NCBI GenBank assembly: GCA_960531495.1
Contig: OY482855.1
Span: 1,736,001-1,800,000, forward strand
Reading direction: 5' to 3'
DNA: 64,000 nt
Origin: Zeus faber
Taxonomy: Eukaryota; Chordata; Actinopteri; Zeiformes; Zeidae
The notes beneath the pieces are model-generated. The model was not told where the DNA came from and did no database searches. It was given only the letters and a program-made list of their open reading frames with translations. Position numbers and translations under genes: made by a program. Shown here in pieces: positions 42,401 through 49,924 of this stretch. Within the stretch, counting starts at the first letter, position 1. Each line of letters starts with the position of its first letter.

Positions 42401-42988
42401 AAGATTGAAAGAAAGATTGATAGAAAGATTGAAAGATTGAAAGATTGAAAGAAAGATTAAAAAAAAGAATAAAAGAAAGATTGAAAGAATGAAAGAAAGA
42501 TTGAAATAAATAATGAAAGAAAGATTGAAAGAAGGAATGAAAGAAAGATTGAAAGATTGAAAGAAATATTGAAAGAAAGAACGATTGAAAGATTGAAAGA
42601 AAGAATGAAAGATTGAAAGAAAGATTGAAAGATTGAAAGAAAGATTGAAAAAATGAAAGATTGAAAGAAAGAATAAAAGAAAGATTGAAAGAACGATTGA
42701 AAGATTGAAAGAAAGAATGAAAGATTGAAAGAAACATTGAAAGAAAGATTGAAAGATTGAAAGAAAGAATGAAAGAGAGATTGAAAGATTGAATGAAAGA
42801 TTGAAAGATCGATTGAAAGATTGAAAGATTGAAAGAAAGATTGAAAGTTTGAAAGAAAGATTTAAAGAAAGATTGAAATATTGAAAGAAATATTGAAAGA
42901 GAGAAAGATTAAAAGTAAGAAAGATTGAAAGAAAGAATGAAAGAAAGATTGAATGATTGAAAGATTGAAAGAAAGATTGAAAGAAAGA
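39485..42988. repeat. 1,752-bp tandem duplication near the right end of the array
   Basis: Sequence from about 39,485 to 41,236 is repeated at about 41,237-42,988. Three independent stretches (starting at 39,765, 40,369 and 40,614) recur at 41,517, 42,121 and 42,366, each at exactly 1,752 bp, and encode identical strings. The copies part near 41,230 and 42,982. I found no indel between the copies in the places I compared by eye, so this is probably one of the youngest events in the array. Confidence 0.88.
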
Positions 42989-43370
42989 AAGATTGAAAGA
43001 AAGAATGAAAGAATGAAAGAAAGAATGAAAGAAAGATTGAAAGAAATATTGAAAGAAAGAAAGATTGAAAGTAAGAAAGATTGAAAGAAAGAATGAAAGA
43101 AAGATTGAAAGATTGAAAGAAAGATTGAAAAAAGAAAGATTGAAAGAAAGATTGAAAGAAAGATTGAACGACTGAAAGAAAGAATGAAAGAAAGATTGAA
43201 AGATAGATTGAAAGAGAGATTGAAAGAAATATTGAAAGACTGAAAGAAAGAATGAAAGAAAGATTGAAAGAAAGATTGAAAGAAAGAAAGAAAAATTGAA
43301 AGAAAGATTGAAAGATTGAAAGAAAGATTGAAAGAACGATTGAAATAAAGGAGAACGAAAGAAAGGTTGA

Positions 43371-43483
43371 TCCATTAACATCAGCACAACCCCATTGTGT
43401 TTATTGTTCTATGATAAGATTGAAAGAAAGATTGAAAATAAGATTGAAAGAAACAAAGATTGAAAGAAAGATTTTAAAAAAAT
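43371..43483. repeat. Frayed right edge of the satellite array
   Basis: About 42 bp of unique sequence (43,371-43,412) interrupts the array. A short degenerate remnant of the same satellite follows at 43,413-43,483, with altered spacing (AAGATTGAAAGAAACAAAG). Such decay at an array edge is expected because edge copies exchange less often. Confidence 0.7.
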
Positions 43484-43614
43484 GAGTACTAGTCACTTTT
43501 AAAAAATCATTTGTCCTATGGATTAAATGCCATACACACTTGCATCTCTCCCCTCCCACCCCACACACATTCACATGACCAATCCTCCCAACACCCACAC
43601 ACACATGCGTACAT

Positions 43615-43615
<1 letters not shown>

Positions 43616-43650
<35 letters not shown>
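43616..43650. repeat. (CA)n microsatellite
   Basis: About 17 uninterrupted CA dinucleotides sit in a wider CA-rich stretch (43,540-43,650), just left of the LTR retrotransposon. The rest of 43,484-43,672 shows no coding signal. Confidence 0.95.
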
Positions 43651-43653
<3 letters not shown>

Positions 43654-43677
43654 CACAGGAATAAATGTACCCGTACA

Positions 43678-44194
43678 TGTTAGGCCCACGGCCTCCCAGC
43701 GCCACTAGAGGCCGCCCTTGCCCCATCTGCAGCTCCCTACTCAGACCCAATTGCACACACCTGGGATCAATTACCAGCACTGTATTTAGCCCCAGCTTTC
43801 TAGCCATTCCTTGCCAGACCGTCAACTAGCTTTCCCCGAGTTGCATCGCGATTGGCTCCCTTCCTAGTTCCTAGTTCCTAGTTCCTAGTTCCTAGTTCCT
43901 AGTTCCCAGTTCCCAGTTCCAAGTTCCTAGTTTATGTCTTGTTGTCTCGCCTTCCCTTCACCTGTCTGTCTCCGCTTGTCGACCAGGACTCTCCACCCAG
44001 CCTGGTTCCCCGTCTCTCCACCCGGATCCTGGACCCCATCTCCTGGTCATCATCGTCCCTGCCCTGCCCTGCTCCATCCCCTCCCGACCAGGTCCCCCCG
44101 GCCAGCTCCACCGTCCCGGTTAATAAACATCCCTTGCCTGCCTCCCGTGTCCCTGTGTCGTGCGTTTGGGTTCCTCCCTGTTCGGGTCGTGACA
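43678..44194 (+). repeat. 5' LTR (517 bp)
   Basis: Starts TGTTAGG and ends GTCGTGACA. It contains a 7-bp tandem repeat (TTCCTAG-type, about 10 units, 43,861-43,930) and an AATAAA signal at 44,122-44,127. The sequence right after it (GTACGGTCTGGCC) does not begin with TGG, so a standard tRNA primer-binding site is not evident. Some gypsy relatives self-prime; that is only a possibility here. Confidence 0.88.
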
Positions 44195-44215
44195 GTACGG
44201 TCTGGCCAGGAAAAC

Positions 44216-45133
44216 ATGGACCCAGCCGACACAGAAGGGCTCCGCCGCGCACTCCGGGACAGAGGAGTGTTGCTTGGGCAACATGACCGGGTCCTCTCTG
44301 CGGCCGTCAGCAGCCTGCAGGGCCCTCCGGCCCCCGTGGCCTCCCCTGCTCCTCCGACCTGCCCTCCTTCCCCCACCAGGGCTCCCAGCGCCTCTCTCGT
44401 TCCCCCTGAGCCCCACGTTCCGGCTCCAGCGCCTTACGACGGCGATTTCGGCACCTGCCGCGCCTTCCTTGTGCAGTGCGCGGTGGTTTTCCAACAGCGG
44501 CTGTCGTCGTACGCCTCCGATAGTGCCCACATCGCGTTCCTCATCTCCTGCCTGAGAGGGGCGGCTCTCAGCTGGGGTTCCGCGGTTTGGAGTCAGGGGG
44601 GTCCCGTGAGTCTCTCCTACGATCTGTTTACCCGCGAAATGAGGAGAGTCTTCGACCACCCAGTTTGCGGCAAGGAGGCCGCCAGAAGACTCCTCTCCCT
44701 CCGCCAGGGTTCCCGTAGCGTCGCCTCCCTCGTCGTCGAGTTCCGGACTCTAGCCGCGGAAAGCGGCTGGAATGACGGAGCCCTGCAGGACGTGTTCCAG
44801 CGTGCCCTGAACGACGAGTTGCGGGACGAGCTGGCACGGCGGGACGAGCCCACGGACCTGGACCAACTAGTGGAGACCTCAATCCGCCTGGACAACCGGC
44901 TACGGGAGCGCCAGCGCGAGAGGGAGGGGGCGAGCCTCCAGTCCGTGCCTCCCGCCTGGGCGGCCACGCCCCAGTCTCCAGCGCCCGCTACTCTTGGGCG
45001 CCGCACAAGTCCCCCGACTCTCTCCGATGCCGAGCCAATGCAGCTTGGTCGCTCCCGGATCTACCCAGAGGAGCGAGCACGCCGCCTAGAGACCGGTGCC
45101 TCTCTGTATTGCGGTCGGCTGGGACACCTCTGA
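44216..45133 (+). pseudogene. Gag of the sushi-ichi-like element, damaged zinc knuckle
   Basis: I choose the ATG at 44,216 (MDPADTEGLRRAL), 22 bp after the LTR. The frame is also open back to 43,934, but those 94 codons lie in the LTR. The 305-residue product has the retrotransposon gag domain (from about YDGDFGTCRAFLVQ onward), which builds the particle shell, then a basic RLRERQRERE stretch. It should end in a CCHC zinc knuckle that binds RNA. Here the first Cys position reads Ser (SLYC) and a TGA at 45,131-45,133 stops the frame after GRLGHL, before the last Cys, whose codon is still visible downstream. The knuckle is therefore lost. Base composition is far more GC-rich than in the satellite next door. 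Confidence 0.85.
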
Positions 45134-46207
45134 GCCACCTGCCCGGTCCGGCCACGAGAGGGCGACTCCTCGGTAGGGCTACGCTCCGGCCGCTCCAGCA
45201 CCGACCCTCTCTCCCGTCCGCTGCTCCCAGCTACCCTCTCTTGGGGAAATATAACACTCTCTTCCTCTGCTCTCATAGATTCCGGGGCAGATGCGAGTTT
45301 CCTCGACTAGGGACTAGCACGCCAGCTAGGGCTGACACCCGTTCCTCTCCCCGCACCGCTCGAGGTCAAGGAGCTGAATGGGTCGCATCTGACCCGGATT
45401 ACCCACCAGACAGCTCCCCTCAAGCTGCTACTCTCCGGCAACCACCATGAGTCTTTAAGGTTCTTCCTTATTGATTCCCCACTGAATCCCGTTGTGCTGG
45501 GGTACCCCTGGCTCCAGACCGATAACCCTCAGATGGACTGGCGCTCGGGCAGCGTGAGCTCCTGGAGCACACACTGTCATGCCCACTGCCTCGGCTCAGC
45601 CCCAACCCCGCTGCGGGCTGCGCCGCTGGGCGCGCCGCCGGGGTCCCCAGGAGCCCTGACCTGCCCTCGGTCCCATCTCAATATCTGGACCTAGCCCCGG
45701 TCTTCAGCAAGCAGGAGGCGCTATCCTTACCACCTCATCGCCCCTATGACTGCGCAATCAACCTCCTGCCAGGCGCCCCCCTCCCCTGCAGTCGCCTGTA
45801 TAACGTCTCCCGGCCTGAACAGGAGGCCATTGAGACTCACATCCGCGACTCTCTCGCTGCCAGGATTACTCGTCCCTCGTTTTCTCCGCTAGGCGCAGGG
45901 TTCTTCTTTGTTGCGGAGAAGGACAAGACCCTCCGTCCTTGCGTCGATTTCAGGGGACTGAACGATATCACGATCAAAGACAAGTACCCCTTGCCCCTGA
46001 TGGATTCAGTCTTCGTCCCCATCCAGGGGGCCACCCACTTTTCCAAGCTGGACCTCCGCAACGCTTACCACCTGGTCCGCATCCGCAAAGGGGACGAGTG
46101 GAAGACTGCCTTTAACACCCCGCTCGGACACTTTGAGTACCTTGTTATGCCCTTTGGGCTGTCAAATGCCCCAGCGGTCTTCCAGGCCCTAATTAACGGG
46201 AGGTTAG
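45134..46207 (+). pseudogene. Pol fragment: protease and N-terminal reverse transcriptase
   Basis: A protease site LIDSGAD is read near 45,271, with a TAG in the same frame a few codons later. VLGYPWL-like sequence follows around 45,494, then a frame change near 45,640. The RT part is open to 46,207 and shows [10 protein letters not shown] and the first catalytic Asp in [13 protein letters not shown], then [17 protein letters not shown] and NAPAVFQ. It breaks off at about ALINGR, just before the expected YxDD motif, where LTR sequence begins. RNase H and integrase are absent. In an intact element this polyprotein would cut Gag-Pol, copy the RNA and insert the DNA. Confidence 0.85.
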
Positions 46208-46604
46208 CAACTAGCTTTCCCCGAGTTGCATCGCCGCGTCAGCCGCGTCAGCCGCGTCAGCCGCGTCAGCCGCGTCAGCGATTGGCTCCCTTCCTAGTTC
46301 CTAGTTCCCAGTTCCAAGTTCCAAGTTCCTAGTTTATGTCTTGTTGTCTCGCCTTCCCTTCACCTGTCTGTCTCCGCTGGTCGACCAGGACTCTCCACCC
46401 AGCCTGGTTCCCCGTCTCTCCACCCGGATCCTGGACCCCATCTCCTGGTCATCATCGTCCCTGTCCTGCCCTGCTCCATCCCCCCCCGACCAGGTCCCCC
46501 CGGCCAGCTCCACCGTCCCGGTTAATAAACATCACTTTATTATTTGCCTGCCTCCCGTGTCCCTGTGTCGTGCGTTTGGGTTCCTCCCTGTTCTGGTCGT
46601 GACA
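46208..46604 (+). repeat. 3' LTR, lacking its first 145 bp
   Basis: Matches the 5' LTR from position 43,823 (CAACTAGCTTTCC) to the end. Differences from the 5' LTR are five copies of a 9-mer (CCGCGTCAG, 46,234-46,278) that the 5' LTR lacks, six instead of ten TTCCTAG-type units (46,291-46,332), and a small insertion near the AATAAA signal (46,522-46,527). The left edge is the junction of the internal deletion. Confidence 0.88.
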
Positions 46605-47690
46605 GTACATCCAGTATGTATACACACACAGTCATGTTAACCTATACACTGTGGTTTAAACAGGACTACGTACTACCCATATGCACTCACAGCACTGTGT
46701 ATATCCTCTCCCACCACACACATTCACATAACAAACCGTCCCGGCACACACACACACACACACACAATGATGCAAGTCATATCAACACAGCTGAAGCCGC
46801 CTTGTGTTATGAATTCCTCTCATGCCGCAGCCTTCAGCTCTCCAGTAGCTCTCCAGCAGCTCCTCGTGTCCCAGCAGAGCTGCCGTGCAGTTGTTCTGCT
46901 GCTAAAGGCTGTCAACGTTCAGCGGGCGGACGCTCGTTTGCCCCCACCCTCCGAGCTCCCCTGCCATCCAGGGTCCTTCTGACCCCCCCCCCCCCCCTTT
47001 AGCAGGGAGCTTGCCATCCTGCTTCTGTGTGTGGCCAGAGTCCACCGCTGCACACATCCCCTGGCCGACACGGCCCGTTGTGTTGTTTTTTTTTTATAAT
47101 AGGGGGGATAAACAAAGTGTGTGTGTGGCGGAACAATCTCACGGGTTACAGGGGCCAAGTTGGGTTCACCTGTCGACGATGACGAAGCCCGGCATTGACG
47201 TGCAAGCTTGGCGGCGGTAGTGGAGTCGGGTGGTGGGGGTAGGCAGACTCAGAGCTTTACAAGGAGCGGGGCCGGGAAATGTGGCGCACGGCTGAAGGCG
47301 ACGTAGCTAAATCACCTCCACGGGGTGTTTACGGGGAAGGATCATTAGCGAGCTCGGCTACCTGCGTTACCCCTCGCTCTCCCTCCGTCAGCATTTCGGC
47401 AGGAGTCCAGGGAGTCTGATGCCCTCATTAATAAAGATTACTATCTTATCCTACAATGAATAGTAGTAATTTTAATAATTATGCCGAACAGCGATATACT
47501 TAATCTCATTAAATTAATGCCCAATCGTTCTTCTTTACAAAGAATAATCCACGTATTCATAATAATAAATAATAATTTGGTTATCAAAATGCGTCATTAT
47601 AGACGTTTTTTTTAATATCTTAATGGTATATTTTGTACGATCACATTAGCATGATGTAATAATAATTTTGGGAATGCATTATTAAAATAT
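46605..47690. other. Non-coding stretch with a (CA)11 tract and a C15 run
   Basis: Holds the right GTACA target copy, a CA run at 46,745-46,766, and 15 consecutive C at 46,983-46,997. No convincing coding frame was seen; short open frames here lack recognisable domains. From about 47,440 the sequence turns AT-rich. CCACACACATTCACAT occurs here (about 46,712) and also left of the LTR element (about 43,560), so the two flanks resemble each other. Confidence 0.7.
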
Positions 47691-47739
47691 ATTAAAATAA
47701 TTTATTTGGATGGAGTAATTTTTTGGAGAAGCTTCCGCA

Positions 47740-47856
47740 TTGCGGGAGGAGAACGTCTGAGAGAAGCACACTATATTTACCCTATCTCCTCATGCCGTGA
47801 CTGTGCCCAATATTGAAACAGCAGAAGAAGAACGGGGGCAATAAAATGGATATAGA
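47740..47856 (+). other. Candidate first exon ending at a splice donor
   Basis: GAAGAACGGGGGCAATAAA precedes an ATG at 47,846 that reads ATGGATATAGA and then meets GTAAGTG, a strong donor, at 47,857. This could be a 5' untranslated exon with only a few codons, of the kind common in vertebrate genes. No downstream exon can be joined with confidence; the basic-domain exon at 49,091 is one candidate. It could also be chance. Confidence 0.25.
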
Positions 47857-48244
47857 GTAAGTGCACGAAAAAAAAATGTTTTAGAAAGTTAACTTTTCAA
47901 TTGTTACACGTTTTTGCTGTTAAATGCTAGCAGGTTTTGTGTTATAACACGATATAACACGGAGAGATTATGCATGCAAAAGTTAATGACTTTGTTTTAT
48001 TTTATAAAGCCGTTTTTAACATGCACAGTATCTAGCTTTAGTTAAATGTGTGTTGGAGTGGAGTGTTAACTAGCATTTAGATTTAGTTTACTGTGTGTTG
48101 GGGCAGGGAGACGGTACTGTGAGAGAGAGACGGTTTTCAAACAGACAGACGGACCCGCTAGCTAAGTTTCACTTGATCGGTTCTCCACCAAAGCGTGCTG
48201 AGAGAGTCCGGACTGTTTTTTGCCAGTTTAGACTTTATTTGAAG

Positions 48245-48360
48245 GTACAATGGTACCTCGACTTATGACTGCATCTACTTACTAATCCAAGATACGATAG
48301 TCGCGAAAATTAGCATCGTCTTACGACTGACTGCTCCAAGATACGACCGTGGAAATTTGT
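48245..48360. mobile_element. Mariner/Tigger-like terminal fragment
   Basis: GGTACCTCGACTTATGACTG resembles the terminal repeats of Tigger/pogo-type DNA transposons, which often start with a GGTACCTCG word. A second, weaker half (AAGATACGACC) follows about 90 bp later. No transposase remains. The rest of 47,860-49,050 shows AT-rich sequence without genes. Confidence 0.3.
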
Positions 48361-49090
48361 AGTTGGCGCGTCGGCGTCAGTCAGCGGGCGACCTACATCG
48401 TGTGTGCACGTTGTTCGTGGCTTATCGATTTTTTTTTCATATTTACTGTGTTTGTGCTGTGCATTTTGTTTTTTTGTTTTTTAACTTATGAAAGCAATAT
48501 GTGCTCTCTGTCATTTGGGTGGGCCGGCTGTACAAGTGGTTGCCTGCTGAAATAGAATATTTTCTGCAATGATATCTGTTATCCTCGGGCAGTGCCTGAC
48601 TTTAAGGATAAACCGTAAAAGATAACATTTATAAAGTCGCGATCATGTGGGACATCTGGAACAATCACAGCATCCCATTTTGCTGGTTCATACACATTGC
48701 TGTATGGAGGTGATTTAGCAGCATGAGAAATGTACCACTGAATTTTGGAGTCCTAAATAGTTGTAACTGGTTCTAATGTTGTGGCTGATCGGTGTGTATG
48801 TTGTTGTATGATGTTGTTGTGATTTTATTTTTTCCTATTGAAATAAAAAAAAATGAAAGTCAAACCTGATTTTAAATTTCACTCATCCTTTGGTCATGAA
48901 ATGGAAAAATAATTTTTCAATTTTGATTTTTGTATCTCCAAAAAAGCAAAATTTGAAAACCACTCATACCCCATTTTTTCCATTTCTGATTCTGAATTGA
49001 GAATAGAGTAACCAAAAGATACAGCGATTGAAAGACCTGGTCTACACTCCTAATTGTATTTGTCCTTTTACATTTCTATTTCTATCTTAG

Positions 49091-49314
49091 AAATCTCTGA
49101 GAGAAGGAGGTGGTTACCTGAGGAGGTCCATGCGGTGGAAAAGAACCTGAAGGCTTTCATTGAAAGTGGTAAAGTGCCGGGAAGGACTGAGTGTGATGCA
49201 TGTATTAGAGCTTCACCTGAAGCTCTAAACCAGCGAAGCTGGACTGCATTGAAGTACTATGTAAAAAATCGTATCACTGCCATCCAATGCGAAAGTGCGA
49301 GAAGAATTTATTAA
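49091..49314 (+). CDS. Single exon encoding a Myb/SANT-like basic domain
   Basis: A splice-acceptor-like TCTTAG precedes the stretch, which reads about 74 codons to a TAA at 49,312-49,314. The peptide contains RRRWLPEEVHAVEK, then FIESGKVPGRTECDACI, then RSWTALKYYVKNRI. Three regularly spaced Trp/aromatic-centred helices and basic ends look like a Myb/SANT-type fold. I recall similar C-terminal domains in many uncharacterised fish proteins, often linked with mobile elements; the exact family is not named. No upstream exon could be joined, so this may be the last exon of a gene or an orphan remnant. The reading frame itself is intact. Confidence 0.45.
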
Positions 49315-49522
49315 TAGAGTTGTTAAAGCATTTGCTCAAACATGTTGGTTCACGTTGCTCAAAAATGTTGGTTCATTTGATGCAACTTCATTTTTGATGA
49401 TGTTTGTGTTGTTCGCTGGCATCCTGAGTACCCAGGTATACACTGGAGTTCAACTAGTTATTGATTTTATCAGGCGAAAACATTGATAATTAGTAGTTAG
49501 GTGCAGTCAAAGGCCGCAAGTC

Positions 49523-49924
49523 AATTCATCTGCTGATAACAACTGACTCTACGGTGGCCAACGGGAAAACTCTGCAACTAAAGAAAATACATGTAAATAG
49601 ACAAAACGCAAGCAAATTTAGAAAATGTCATCATCAATTTGACAACACAGGCAACAACACAATGGAAAAGTTCACGAAGGAACAAACTTAAAATAAAAAC
49701 ATCAAGAAATGTTTGTGTATCATATCTGATATATTCCCCAAATGAAGTGTCCGTGGTGAATTGCTTTTAAGTTTGTTTCTGTGCAAATGTTTCCATTGTT
49801 TTGCATCTCTTGCCTGTGTTGTCAAATTGATGATGATGTTTTCTGAATTTGCTTGTGTTTTGTCTATTTGCAGTGAGTTTTCGTGCCGACCACCGTAGGG
49901 TAGGTTTTTATCAGCAGATTAATT
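49523..49924. repeat. About 400-bp foldback (inverted-repeat) element
   Basis: The left arm (about 49,523-49,697) and the reverse complement of the right arm (about 49,757-49,924) share TCTGCTGATAA, CTACGGTGG, AAATAGACAAAAC, CATCAATTTGACAACACAGG and GGAAC/GAAAC-AAACTTAAAA, with an insertion in the left arm. The arms would form a long hairpin. It is flanked by direct repeats of about 30 bp that begin TAGTTAGGTGCAG (49,494-49,523 and 49,934-49,963). It carries no gene. It looks like a non-autonomous foldback/MITE-like element, family unknown. Confidence 0.75.

Larger units (their letters stand above)
15850..43348. repeat. Satellite domain B (GTCATATAAATT / AAGGAATGAAAGAATG variant family)
   Basis: From 15,862 rightward the array carries a different set of rare variants: GTCATATAAATT (first at about 15,862, last near 41,845), its variant GTCATTTAAATAG (about 17,518, 19,598 and 23,998), GTAATAAAAATT, and AAGGAATGAAAGAATG. 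A cassette of about 225 bp, starting at 16,595, 18,956, 21,757, 22,909, 26,413, 29,513, 32,145, 35,185 and 38,589, is nearly identical each time. Domain A markers such as GACGGACAG are not seen here. Confidence 0.8.
2677..43370. repeat. 40.7-kb satellite array of GATTGAAAGAAA-type 12-mers
   Basis: On the plus strand nearly every fourth base is G and the words are GAAA, GATT and GAAT, most often in the order GATT-GAAA-GAAA. C is rare and marks variants such as GACGGACAG or GTCATATAAATT. Because 12 is a multiple of 3, the consensus has no stop in any minus-strand frame (tetrapeptides SFNL, FFQS, SIFL) and in two plus-strand frames (LKER, IERK). This explains the long, biased open frames. The array is bounded by a LINE on the left and by CA-rich DNA plus an LTR element on the right. 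Long-range duplications within it are listed separately. Confidence 0.97.
43678..46604 (+). mobile_element. Sushi-ichi-like Ty3/gypsy LTR retrotransposon, internally deleted
   Basis: The element begins TGTTA and ends TGACA, so it has TGT...ACA ends. It is flanked on both sides by GTACA (43,673-43,677 and 46,605-46,609), a 5-bp target-site duplication. Inside are a 5' LTR, a gag ORF, a broken protease and the first part of reverse transcriptase. RNase H, integrase and about 145 bp of the 3' LTR are missing. The element is only 2,927 bp long, against roughly 5 kb expected for intact relatives. The assignment rests on the gag sequence and the RT motifs. Confidence 0.9.

Noticed and set aside
2677-43370. 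CRISPR-like array
   Set aside because: Units are contiguous with no unique spacers, and the genome is eukaryotic.
2677-43370. Telomeric or known ribosomal satellite identity
   Set aside because: There are no TTAGGG runs and no rRNA-like sequence; the 12-mer is different.
2663-43387. Dozens of long open frames rich in Ser, Phe, Leu, Ile, Asn and Gln (minus strand) or Lys, Glu, Arg (plus strand)
   Set aside because: They follow from a 12-bp repeat whose minus frames and two plus frames contain no stop. They overlap in several frames, have no domains and end at random repeat variants.
43401-43825. Cys-Val-rich open frames around the CA microsatellite
   Set aside because: Translation of a (CA)n / (TG)n run; not coding.
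43934-44215. N-terminal extension of the gag ORF, and the similar frame at 46,336-46,602
   Set aside because: Both lie in LTR sequence; the second is simply the same LTR frame in the 3' copy. The gag start is placed at 44,216.
44050-45006. Minus-strand open frames across the gag region
   Set aside because: They are shadows of a GC-rich plus-strand gag gene, without domains of their own.
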